Of a DNA stretch of 64,000 nt, positions 53,651 to 64,000 are shown in pieces. Under the pieces are notes generated by a model that was not told the DNA's origin, did no database searches, and worked only from the letters and a program-made list of their open reading frames with translations. Numbering within the stretch: the stretch's first letter is position 1; the number at the start of each line of letters is the position of its first letter. Made by a program: the position numbers and the translations under genes. Origin of the DNA: Platynereis dumerilii (lineage: Eukaryota > Annelida > Polychaeta > Phyllodocida > Nereididae); assembly GCA_026936325.1 (NCBI GenBank), contig JAPTHN010000157.1:434001-498000 (forward strand), given 5' to 3'.

Positions 53651-53787
53651 AAGCCTTAAACTATGTTTGTGATGAAAAACCCAAAAATGTCGAACTAACA
53701 GTTTGTTGTGCTAAATTTTTATTACAGTACAGTTGCCTTAGTTGCAAAAGGCGCAGAAACAAATACAAATCAAGGATCCTCAAATAA
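53651..53787 (+). CDS. Candidate terminal tail exon (LNYV), copy 1
   Basis: Acceptor gtttccttttag, phase 1, open to a TAA at 53785-53787. It encodes EALNYVCDEKPKNVELTV and a basic, cysteine-rich end. The homologous segment at 57088-57161 differs by silent changes and by insertions of exactly three bases, the sign of past selection on protein. It may be the last exon of a second receptor gene whose other exons are lost, or an alternative end for the receptor to the left. Confidence 0.5.
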
Positions 53788-54040
53788 TATAACCACCCCC
53801 AATAATTGGGGGTATAAGAAGTGAACATGTTTTACTTAGTAACCCTATTGTTGGCATGATGTGCCTGCCACTGCCTGGTGGGCAGATGTAATGATGAGAT
53901 GAGCGAATTATAGTTTTTATATTAAATACATTGGTTAAATCCTATTTTGACGGAATTTCGATTGAAATTGATTCTTTGTAGAGAACGGGTAGGCTTTTAT
54001 TCGGATGTGCTTCTAATACAGAAAATATTTTAATTTGGTG

Positions 54041-54185
54041 AAGGCCAAATGCTATAAGGATTAATACGATATAATGAAAAAAACAGGTTCTTCTGCCCCT
54101 TTAGCTAGGTCAGTGCTCGCCTAACAAGCGAGGGACCCGGGTTCAGTCTTCAGGCTGGCCATTGTGTCATTCGCATCAGGCTTTC
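54041..54185 (+). mobile_element. tRNA-derived SINE, family 2, copy 1
   Basis: gaggccaaatgct-like head shared with 58512, then gcccctttagctaggtcagtg with gggttcagtct as a B-box-like motif and ggctggccattgtgtcatt. Copy 2 is at 58512-58733. Confidence 0.65.
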
Positions 54186-55627
54186 ATTGTGAGGGGGGTT
54201 GGATGTATTTATATAATTTTGCATAGACTGACAAGACGGACCGATAAATACTCTATTTATCGACATTTCCTCACAGTAAAATCTTTTCCTGTAAATGTAT
54301 CTGTGATCTAGAGATAGAGACAAACAAAATGACACTAGAAGCAGCTCTGTATCCCTATTACAAGTGGTTTAACGCTTACATTTAAGATCCGTTTGCTTCT
54401 TCAACTGTCTTCTCCATTCTGGTGCTATTTTTTAAAATTAAACAGGAAATCACATGCGCGCATGTGCAGGTTTGACTATCTGTGTTATACTTTTTCACTA
54501 ATAGTAATTCTTTTTTAGAAATTTTGACTAAGGCCAAAAATAAATTAGCCTTTTTGACCATCATAGTCAAAATGTCTCACTTGTCACGGAGTGCAATATT
54601 TTCAGTGTAAATATTTACAGAGGGGTTGTTTTTGGTATCTGAAAATTTGCTGATGAACAACCCCCCCTCCTCCATTATTGTTTTCAATTTTAATAACTGT
54701 TTTGAGTGTTTTTTATATGGACATTATAATGCATCAGTTGTCCAAAAATCGACTGAAGCCGTACCTTGGTCATTAGTTGTTTTACCTCAATATACAAGAT
54801 TCTAAAATTTCAGCTTTATCCATGACTATTTATGTGTGCATCCGGAAGCATATCAGTTATACACTTTTCAGAAAAAAGCTAAATGTCTGTGGATCATGGT
54901 TTGCGATATATATCTTGTGAAGTATAAAAGAATAACATATTAAATTTTCCATTAAGATTATGATGGCCTCTTACTGCAAAGATGTGTTTTACTTTGAATA
55001 TCCTCTTCAATATCACTAATATACGTACATTTTTGTTATATGACTGCAAGATACTTATTCTTTGATCTCGAAAAATGTTTCCTTGACTATGAAAAAGAGA
55101 GCTTGCTCAGCCTTGCTGCTATATGTTGAATGTTCATGAGTCACATTTTTTTAACCCTGAGAAAACTAGCCTTACAATTTAAGTGCACAAGAAGTGTGGT
55201 CATTGTACACTTTGTCCAAAGCAGTAAACTAGAATTTTTATTTTGTCATAGCCAAATGTAGTCTTGGTCTTTTTATTTACCTATTATAAATGTTATTATA
55301 TTTTATGTTATAAATGTTATTATATTTAATGTGTATTCTAAATATCATTATTAGTCGCATTAATCAATGGCTAATTTTTCTTGTGTGTTGAATTCTGAAA
55401 TAAAGTTTACTTCAATTCCATTGTCATTGTTATTATAATTGTAATTGTCGTGTTTTTGACGAATAAAATATTTAATAATTGTCAAATTTTAATTAGGGCA
55501 CATATGTTAAGTGTATCTTTTTATACTTAAAGCAATCTTTTTCTTGCCACAAGAAATTTATATTTTAATGAACATGACAACAGCAGTTACACCTGAAAAG
55601 TTTTGTTTTGAGGCTGCTTTTGTAGTG

Positions 55628-56369
55628 CTCCAGTGACTTAATGTAAAAATTAAGGCAAAAATTGCCAAAATTCCAAATTATTTAATTCCCTGTGATGTAT
55701 TAAGCCACAGAACGATTATTTCTTAAAAAAGTTCATGAAGATTAATATTTTTTGTCTCATGCTGGAAATATTTTTGTTTTCATGCCATTTAAGGGCATTA
55801 CAGGCCTATAAATAGCCTATAAATAGCCATATTTGGCACCTACACCTGGCGCCACCCTATGGCAACAGCTATAACAAAACTAATTTTTAATATTGTTTTC
55901 TAAGGCCTAAAAAATCAATTTTGTGGAGGGACAATTTTGAGATAGCCCCTTATTGGGCTAAAAATAGCCAAAAACTGGTTTTCCCGCCAAAATTTCAGCC
56001 TCATTTTTGGCGGGAAAACCACATTTTGCCTTTTTTTAGCCAAAAAAAGGGCTATCTCAAAATTGTCCCTGCAGATAATTGTTTTTGGAAGCCTCAGAAA
56101 ACAATATTAAAAATTAGTTTTGTTTTAGCTGTTGCCATAGCGTGGCTCCAGGGGTGGGTGCCAAATATGGCTATTTATAGGCTATTTATAGGCCTATAAT
56201 TGACTGAAATTGCATGAAAGCACAAATATTTCCAGCCTGAGACAAAATTTTTTTAATTTTTCATGAATATTTAAAGGAAATTATTGTTTTGTGCCTTTAT
56301 AGTCCACAAAAAATTGAGTAATTCAGATTTATGATAATTTACCCTTATTTTTTACATTAACTCACTGGA
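55628..56369. mobile_element. Palindromic MITE, copy 2
   Basis: Roughly 90% like 48553-49304 with the same ends (CTCCAGTGACTTAATGT / ttaactcactgga) and the same internal folds. Confidence 0.85.
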
Positions 56370-56950
56370 ATGATCGTGCTGTTTTGCCTCTGGCGGCCAT
56401 GTTTGTTTTGGTTCACCAGGAGAGGCAGGATCAGTGCATTTTCTCAGAAAATGTCGTTTTTCATTTTATTACCATGGGGACAAGCCATAAACTTGATGGA
56501 ATGTCGGTAAATATATTGTTGGGCATTGAAATGACTTGTTTTGTGGGTTGTGAGTGGCGTATTTTGGGCGAGAGGGGCGATTTCAGGCTGTAGGATGTCT
56601 TGGCAATCTCAGACAGTACTTTGCTGTCTATCTAACTGGGCTGTCGCCCACTCGTCCGCCCCCAGACCATGAAGTTAGATAGACACGGGTCTTACGCTAG
56701 TATAGTACAATCCATTAAGTTCCCAAATACAAAATATTACAAATGATAAATTTTGTAACATGTCTTGAAAATAATAAACATGTTATTTGACCAAAAATTA
56801 CCGGTTGTTTCCCTTGCTTTCCCATTTCCAGAGAGAGACAGGAGAAGGACGCGGCGGCAATATTTGTTCTTCCTGCTTGACCTGAAAGCAAAAGACAATA
56901 AAATTGTGTGCAACATTCAAAATTGTAGAAAGTTTCACATGGCATATATT
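56370..56950. other. Insert in unit 2, nothing recognised
   Basis: Somewhat GC-richer sequence (ctggcggccatg, gggctgtcgcccactcgtccgcc) absent from unit 1. No convincing gene. Confidence 0.4.
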
Positions 56951-57087
56951 ATATTTGTTTCCGAATCACATGATGGGGCATACGTTGTCAAGTGTTTGTC
57001 ATTGACAACTCAGGCTTGACCTGGCTTATTCTGTTGACTATCAGTTGATGAAGACCACATTTCTTAATTTATATTTTTCCCTTTTGG

Positions 57088-57161
57088 AAGACTTGAATTA
57101 TGTCAATACTGATGAAAAACCTGAAAATGTCAATGAAACTAAAGTTTGCAGTGCTAAATTT
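57088..57161 (+). pseudogene. LNYV tail exon, copy 2 (broken)
   Basis: In the frame of copy 1 it reads EDLNYVNTDEKPENVNETK and VCSAKF. The position of the acceptor AG in copy 1 is GG here, and a LINE interrupts the exon's end. LNYVN keeps a Grb2-type YxN that copy 1 has lost (YVC). So each copy retains something the other lost. Confidence 0.55.
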
Positions 57162-58454
57162 ATATTTTATATATATATATATTCTTTTATTGACATCTAT
57201 AAATATCACAATTGATACATGTGTCATTTGTATTGGGGAAAAGTTAAATAAAATATATAAGAATAGTATTAATTATATACAAGATTAACTATATACATAA
57301 AATTGAGTATACGAGTAATAGTACTTTTGGATAAAAAGAGCACTCAGCACAAGATTAAAAGACATACAAACTAGGTTCCAGCCACCCAAATAGTTATAAA
57401 ATAAAGTAGGTATCAAACACCAATTAATATAGATAACAGTCAATAAAATACACACACCACTGATACTGATCACTGACAAATAGTCATTTCGGCTTATTAA
57501 GTAAATTATGATTAATTATATATATGTACAAGACCAAAGTAAAAGACATACAAGTTAAAAAATTTATAGATTAATAAATAATTCTTGATATTTCATATTT
57601 GAACATTGTTTACAAAACATGCATCAAATTACATACATTGTTGCTTTAATATTGATCATATTGCTATACTGAATAGTTAATTTTATATATTATGCTAGAA
57701 ATAACTTATTTCTTAAAGTGTACATTGTATGCTAATTATCATAATTATCATGATTGTGTATCATAAGTGACCGTGTGGATGTAGGAGATAGTCGCTTTAA
57801 ATTTAAACATCAGTCTGAAGTAAAAATTTCCCTAGAGTATTTAGTAGGTCAGGTTCCTTACTTTTCATTATTGATGTGAACTTGTCACTGTCATTCAAAG
57901 ATAGAAAATTGTAGATGAATTTAGCAGCTGTTGAAAACAGGTTTTCACGGTACGATTCATTAGCAGGGCATACAACAAGGCAATGGACTTCATCCTACAC
58001 CATATCTAATGAACACTTTTCAAATATTCTGTTTGCTGCAGGCATTGCTGGCTTTTGATGTCTGCCTATTTCTATTTGTAGACTGTGAGAACTTGTCCTG
58101 AATCTGGCAATCTTAGTTAACACCTTGCGGTTTTGTCGCAGCCTAAGATATGGCTCTAATCTACAATCAGTTTTAAAAAGCTTATATGTTCTATGTTTTG
58201 GTTGCTGTGTACTATCATTTATAGATATGAATAATTGTTCCTGTTCTATTTCATAAAGTTTTGATTTTACAGTTCTACATATGCTGTCAATGTCTAAGTT
58301 AGTATTGTTACTTGTTTCATAATTTACTTTATTCAGTGTGCGTTTAATACAGAACAATGTACTTTTATCTTGTTGCTTGGATGCAAACTCCAGCAATCTA
58401 TGACGTACAATATCCTTGTCTAGATGTACCAATCTTTGTTTTTTTTCTGAATGA

Positions 58455-58457
<3 letters not shown>
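57162..58457 (-). mobile_element. LINE 3' half (C-terminal ORF part and 3' UTR)
   Basis: Minus frame 57995-58457 encodes RQNRKVLTKIARFRTSSHSL and IGRHQKPAMPAANRIFEKC, the region leading to the C-terminal CCHC-like block of CR1/L2-type LINEs. Further degraded sequence and a 3' UTR run to about 57162 with an (AT) run. No RT core is left. Confidence 0.65.

Positions 58458-58458
<1 letters not shown>

Positions 58459-58511
<53 letters not shown>
58459..58511. repeat. (TA)n microsatellite
   Basis: About 26 TA repeats separating the LINE fragment from the SINE. Confidence 0.95.
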
Positions 58512-58512
<1 letters not shown>

Positions 58513-58733
58513 TTTTGGTAGAGGCCAAATGCTTTCAGTATTAATAACAAGACTTTTAAAATGAAAAAAAAAGTTTCTTCTGCCCCTTTTGCTCGGTGAG
58601 TGCTAGACTGACAAGTGAAGGAACCCAGGTTCAATCCCCAGGCTGGCCATCATGTCATTAGCATCAGACGTTAATTGATCACTAACTTAGCTTTGCTGTC
58701 CACATTAAATAAAAGTACCTTTACCTTTACCTC
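58512..58733 (+). mobile_element. tRNA-derived SINE, family 2, copy 2
   Basis: Same head as 54041, then gcccctttt-gctcggtgagtg, B-box-like ggttcaatcccc and ggctggccatcatgtcatt, ending in an ACCTTT repeat tail. No cloverleaf. Confidence 0.7.
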
Positions 58734-60440
58734 ACATGAAAAAAAGAAAATGTTCGCTTCAATATGTAGCTGGGGTATTGTAAAATTTAATGTTACAGGT
58801 AAAAAGTTTGTCGCTGGGTTACACGAAAAAATATAGTTTATTATCATTTTGTACATGAAAAAAATTGGAGCCTCCTCCCAACTATTATCAGATTGGCGAC
58901 CCCTAAGAATTTAATTTCAGTGTTATTGTATTTGACCTTGATATTTCAGCATCCATACTATGATATAATATTATGAATAGTGACACCGCCAGGTGATCAG
59001 GTTAGTGTTGTGGTATCCCTTTGCTTGGTCATTTATATATATTATTATTACAAAACAACCCTCGTCAGGGTCTCTGTGTGACAATATCACAAGCTGTTGT
59101 GCGAATTAATATTAATTTTCCCAGATCCAATTTTCACTCGGACACCGTTTTGAAACTGTGACACTCAGATTTGGAGGATCCACATTGGCTAGAAGCTGGG
59201 AAATCTAACCCAGTTTAAAATGACATCACAATTCGTAGTTAATTTACATATATTGAACGCTAGAATAGAGACATCTCTGACATCACAGTTCAACCACATA
59301 GATTAAAAGAACTTGAGATTCCACATAAATATAATGAGGATTGTTACACCTCAAATGCAACTCTTCTTCTGCTATTGGTCAGAATGATGTCACATGACAG
59401 GGATCAGAAAAGACTGTATCCCTCCAGTCTGCTCACAGACTCTGAACGAACAGCACAGCTGGAGAGTCTGCCAGAAATTGGATGACCTCCAGCTGACACA
59501 TTTATTAATATTCGAGTAGGTCAGGTCATGTCTAGGTAGAGGGACCTCGTCACTTGTGCTCATACGCACAGCTGAGCTGCCAGCAACATATAAACAAAGC
59601 GCAATCAACAATTTTAAACTGTCAATGAGTGCACATGCACTGCCAATGAGCACCATAAAATTATGAAGTTTTCAAATCCTTTAACAGCTATTGCCAGCAT
59701 GATTTAAATGATAGTTTAGGGCGTTCTCCAACAAAACTAATTGAAACAACAAACGGACGACAATGAAACACTAAAGCATTCATTCAATTGCTTTGAGAGA
59801 TCTGAAACAGTTAGTTATGTTTGTAACACCAAAGAAGAGTTAATCTTTTTGTTACAAATTCACAAATAATGTATGTTGTGGTCACTGGTCAGGGCAAGCT
59901 TAACAAGCTTATACTGAGAAGTGAGGGTGCTCGTGCGTGGCTGTCTGGCTGGCTGCCAAACAGGGACTACTCACATCTTGCTGGGTAGAAAAAGCATGGT
60001 TCCGTGAAAAAAGAAGTTCCACAATGGGTACCACTTTGCAGCAAAAGTATGTTTCAAAGCATGAACTGGCTGATTAAAAATTATTCAATAGTCAACTTTA
60101 GGCCCAATTCAACATACAAATTCATTACTCCACAACACTACAGAAAACCAACAGTTGCTGAATCTGAAATCTGTTAGAGCTCACTAACAGTGTCAGATCG
60201 ATTGTAGATTCTGTTCTGGATTCCAGAGGGCAGCACATACACTTTTGTGAACCTGTTGAGCTCTAAGTTTAGAGTGGTATCCCTCTCAGAGAATTCACAC
60301 TGAGGCTGACTGCTGATCAAGATAGCTGTGCAGAAGTGGGTGGTACCTAAACCTTTTTCATCTGATGAATATGCTAAAGACGATTAGATCCAAGACATTG
60401 ATGCAGTTTCACTAGTTTATTTCAACTGATAAACTGTGTA
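58734..60440. other. Intergenic, nothing recognised
   Basis: AT-rich with scattered gatgtcac-type words. No exon with good splice borders found. Confidence 0.45.
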
Positions 60441-60452
60441 TTTGTGACCATT

Positions 60453-60509
60453 GTGACGCCACTCCATTGTGATGTCATAGAGTTGTGACGTCACCACAGG
60501 CTATAAATA
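60453..60509 (+). promoter_or_regulatory. CRE-like sites and TATA box (candidate promoter)
   Basis: tgacgcca (60453), tgatgtca (60469) and a full TGACGTCA (60486-60493) are followed by TATAAATA at 60502-60509. This resembles a CREB/ATF-type core promoter. The downstream sequence holds only a dead LINE, and a similar cgacgtcaccacag word recurs at 61712, so it may belong to a repeat. Confidence 0.3.
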
Positions 60510-60690
60510 GATCATTGCTCTTCACAACATTAAACAACAATAGAACTTGTGGATAGTATCATAAATTTATATGACTTTTAAATTTGCATGACTACCTGAT
60601 CAATTTCGAAACTTTGATGTTGAAATTTCCTGTCTCTCCAAAGTTATCTTTTTTGTCAGAATTGCATTCAAGGTATAACAAAACAATTAT

Positions 60691-60842
60691 TGACTGCTAC
60701 TTCGGGCAACAGTGCAATCTGTTTGACCCTCAGGAATGACAGTCACCTTGCTTTTTCCCTCGGGCTTCGGCCTTGTGAAACAGCAAGGTGACTGTCACTC
60801 CCTTGGGTCAAACAGATTGCACTGTTGCCCTTGTATCAGTCA
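60691..60842. mobile_element. 152-bp snapback repeat
   Basis: gggcaacagtgcaatctgtt and agtcaccttgct on the left are inverted as agcaaggtgact and aacagattgcactgttgccc on the right, giving arms near 60 bp around a 27-bp loop. Non-coding. Confidence 0.85.
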
Positions 60843-60905
60843 ACATTTGTGTACTGTAACACATAAAAGGTTAAGACCTGTTGAAATGTCCATTGGTTTG
60901 GTGTT

Positions 60906-61670
60906 TTGACAGTTTCTTTGAATTTACACTGGAGTGCTGCAATTATAAGCAGTCTGAAGCCAAAGACATTCACAGGATGGGATCATATCTCGCCAAAACT
61001 CATGAGAAAAACAAATGCGCCTATCATAGAGCCACTGATTCAATCAATCTTTCTTTACGTCAAGGTGTCTTTCCAGACAAATAATGTATTCCACATCTTT
61101 GGTTTCCAAGCTACATAAAATACATACAACAGTACACTATAGCAAATAATGTATCATCTAAGTAGAAAACATTTGTCTTGTGGCATTCCATAATTGTCCA
61201 TCCTTGGACCCTTGCTGCTTATTATTTGTATTAATGACATCATCGATTCAACACCAATGGGGAAATTTTACTTTTCGCAGATTATACCAGTATTCTTTTT
61301 GACAAAACTACTAATCCAAATAGAATGATTGAGAACGAAACACGTTCATTTGACGAAAGTCTGTGTTTGGTTTAACAGCAACAAATTGTCTGTAAACGAA
61401 GTCAAATCAAAATTTATGCAATTTGGACCAACGAAAAGACCAAGTTCACCCCGTATCAACTTAGAAATTAATGGGGTTTAATTAGAGAAGGTTGAACACT
61501 TAAATTTCCAGGTGTCACTGTTTCTGATACATTGCAATGGAAAAACCATATTAGCAACAAAAGTGATTCTATCTCCAAGGTGGTAGCCATTATGTGTCGT
61601 TTAAAGTTAATCACCATGAAGTACACCAGACACACCTTGTTTGTTTGAGCATGCCTGGTAGCTATGAACA
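60906..61670 (+). mobile_element. LINE reverse transcriptase remnant
   Basis: KTFTGWDHISPKLMRKTNAP and the frame-shifted pieces ICINDIIDSTP, SNKLSVNEVKSKFMQFGPTK and INLEINGV match fingers, palm and thumb of CR1-type RT. The catalytic box is not recognisable. Several frameshifts and stops; long dead. Confidence 0.7.
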
Positions 61671-62389
61671 AAGCCTACAGAATTACATGGCTGTCTGTTG
61701 TTCAGTTGCGACGTCACCACAGCTGATGAGTTCACAGTAGCCAAGCTCTCATTGTGATGTCATGACCCTGGTAGATTAGAGACAGAACAGCTAAATTTGC
61801 CTGTTGTGTGTAGCTTTGAATGACCACAGCTCCAAAACGGATGCAGATGGAGCACTACATTTTATTACCAATTTACAGTAAATAAAGCAAAGATCACCTG
61901 GTTAGAAGTTTAAAAACATGGATATACTCTAGGTATTTTTTAATCTATAAAAACTAATAATTTCAGTATTTTTATTAACATTTTAATGTAGCTTCAATTG
62001 GCCCTACTGGAGAAGTAAGAGCGGATAGAACACTTTTTTTGCTGGATTAGTAGCATTTAGGCCAAGTAATCGACAAGCACAGATGTGAACTGTAACCGCT
62101 TATTGTGCAAATAAAGTAGCAAGAATTTAAATACTAAGTGGAGACATTGACTGAGTAGTTGTTTATTTGTGCGGGTATACAAGTAAAGATTAAAAATAAT
62201 TATACATCTCTATGTTATATTTAATGAGCTGTCTCAGAGAAAATCATGCAGAGCTGTTCGGATGACGTTCTCGGAATGGCCTAAAATTTTGCATAGGTAC
62301 CAGACCACCTCTTAAACGAAGAAATGTGAAGTTGGAACTTCAAAACTCAGAATACTTTTCTCACAGGGGGGCCTCAAAATAGGGGTGTC
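61671..62389. other. Intergenic, nothing recognised
   Basis: AT-rich sequence between the LINE relic and the satellite. Confidence 0.45.
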
Positions 62390-64000
62390 GGGAAGCCCTT
62401 TTTCACAGAAATCCTCATTTCTTCAACAAAAAAGTGGCCGATGTTCAGCCCTCTCTGGATGCTAGAAAAAAATAACAAGAACTATCCAAACTGGGTTTGG
62501 ATGAAGGCTAGCATTGTTTTTAACAATAAATCACCTCTATTTATTAATTTCACTAAAAAGGCTACTTTGGGGGGGTCACTCCGAAACTGCAGATTTTGTG
62601 TTTTTCAAAATTTGAAAAACATGCCAATATTGGTGGGCAATTTCTCAATCTTGTGCGGGTCTAGGATTGACAATATTTGGTTAGAAAATTAGCAGAATAC
62701 TTAGATTTTAGATATCTGGCGAGAAAACCGTGGGAAAATTTGAATTTTCAGAAAATTCAGCCATTTCAAAAACTGTAATTTTCCGAATTTCAGTAAAAAA
62801 TCATGAAATTTCCATAGTCAAAAGGTCGAAGTAGTACTAACACTATTATCATAATTTTGATTGAAATTGATGAAAATTACCTTTATTCAGTAAATTAGTT
62901 AAGTTTCATCTGGAAAAAACTATTATTTTGTATTACACGGCTAATTTTCAAAATTTAGTTTTTCACAAATTTTATAAGTTTCGGGAAATATATATCAATT
63001 TTGTGGGCCTATGTCTGACATAGTAACACTTCCATGTTAAACAATTTCCATGATCATTCATGGAAAAACACCTATATTTAGTAAAACAGTTGAGATAATT
63101 GTGGGAAATAGAGAAATTTTGAAAATATAGATACTCCAGGGGGGTCACCCCCAAAATGCAGATTTTGCTGTTTTTCAAAATTTGAAAAACATTCCATGTT
63201 AAGAGGGCAATTTCTCAAATTTGTGAGCACTTACATTGACCATATTTGGTTAGAAAATTGGCAAAACACTTGGATTTTATATATCTGTTGAGAAATTTGT
63301 GTGAAAATGTGAATTTTCAGATATTCAGTCATTTCAAAAACTGTAATTTTCCCGAATTTCCGTAAATAATCATGAAATTCCCACAGTCAAAAGGTCAATG
63401 TAGTACCAACTCTATTTTCATAATTTGATTTTAATAAATAAAAATTCGATGATACAGTAAATTAGTCATAGTTTCATCTGAAAAAATAATTCATTTGTAT
63501 CATAGGGCTATAATTTTCAAAATTTAATTTTTCACTAATTTTGATAAGTTGGCGGAAATGTATCAATTTTGTGGGCCGAAGTCTGACATCGTAACACTTC
63601 CATTTTAGCCGTTTCTCATGATCATTCATGAAAAAACACCTATATTTAGTAAATCAGGGGAGAAAATTGTGGGAAATGCAGGTATTTTGAAAATATGTAT
63701 TCTCCAGGGGGGTCACTCCGAAACCACAGATTTTGCTGTTCTTCAAAATTTGAAAAACATCCCATGTTTACAGGGCAATTTCTCAAATTGGTGAGCATTC
63801 ATATTGACTATATTTGTTCATAAAATTGGTAGAATACTTTGATTTCATATATCTGGTGAGAAATTCAGCCATTTCAAAAACTGTCATTTTCAATTTTCCG
63901 TAAAAATTCATGAAATATCCATAGTTAAAAGGTCAAAGTTTTGTCTGCAAAAATAATCATTTTGTATCACAGGTCTAATTCAGCGCTATTGAGCAGTTTA
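62390..64000. repeat. Satellite, period near 570 bp, runs off the right edge
   Basis: ggggggtcac-ccgaaa-cagattttg followed by caaaatttgaaaaacat recurs at about 62569, 63139 and 63709. The rest of the unit also repeats (gtgggcc...tctgacatagtaacacttcca; tcatgatcattcatg-aaaaacacctatatttagtaaa). Copies differ by many substitutions, so the array is not young. Confidence 0.88.

Larger units (their letters stand above)
52085..53787 (+). repeat. Segmental duplicate, unit 1
   Basis: Shares with 54617-57161, in the same order: atctgaaaatttgctgat, cattattgttt, tatcactaatatac, gactgcaagatacttattct, cagcagttacacctgaaaa, aatcacatgatggggcatac and the LNYV exon. It differs by a TIR element (52132-52911) found only here. 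Confidence 0.75.
54617..57161 (+). repeat. Segmental duplicate, unit 2
   Basis: Diverged copy of 52085-53700 interrupted by about 1.3 kb of other DNA including the palindromic MITE 55628-56369. It ends where a minus-strand LINE has inserted after the exon-like segment. Confidence 0.75.

Noticed and set aside
57995-58528. Protein with a long IYIYIY start on the minus strand
   Set aside because: The IY run is a (TA)n microsatellite; only the part left of 58457 is LINE-derived coding.

Overview
The window looks like nuclear DNA of an intron-rich, AT-rich animal, most likely a marine invertebrate. Small exons sit in kilobase introns with good GT/AG borders. The rest is packed with degraded non-LTR retrotransposons, tRNA-derived SINEs and many families of inverted-repeat DNA transposons. 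An echinoderm, hemichordate or similar animal would fit, but nothing here fixes the phylum.

The main content is one plus-strand gene, whose 5' end lies left of the window. Fourteen exons between 1355 and 37235 join in compatible phases into a 403-residue open frame. In order it encodes the end of an immunoglobulin domain, a fibronectin III-like domain split over two exons, one transmembrane helix, and a 222-residue cytoplasmic tail without a kinase domain. The tail is a string of tyrosine motifs: YENL, NPYEES, YMNR, EYVDM, EYTLE and, ten residues from the end, EYMDM. By known SH2 preferences these are Grb2-type (YxN) and PI3K p85-type (YxxM) docking sites, an arrangement similar to CD28, CD19 and other co-receptors. 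A 13-base microexon right after the membrane helix appears to decide whether the long tail is read or a 22-residue basic tail is made instead.

Layout. 1-37235 is the receptor gene, with introns full of repeats: an interrupted 140-bp tandem repeat, a foldback element (4594-5587), a nest of TIR elements with a SINE (7731-9222), a 1.6-kb Tc1/mariner-type inverted repeat beside the microexon, a fossil LTR-retrotransposon fragment split by a LINE (14.7-15.9 kb), and a recent 4.82-kb tandem duplication inside a CR1/Jockey-group LINE (19482-29135). 37316-51 kb is almost pure transposon: a Harbinger-like MITE in the 3' flank, two hAT-type elements with 8-bp target duplications, LINE remnants, and elements with G-rich ends. 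52-57 kb holds two diverged copies of a segment carrying a receptor-tail-like exon (LNYV motif), probably relics of a second, broken receptor gene or spare tail exons. 57-62 kb has more LINE and SINE relics, and 62.4 kb to the right edge is a satellite with a period near 570 bp.

No complete second gene, tRNA, rRNA or CRISPR array is visible. All domain and motif calls are by eye. No database search was possible.
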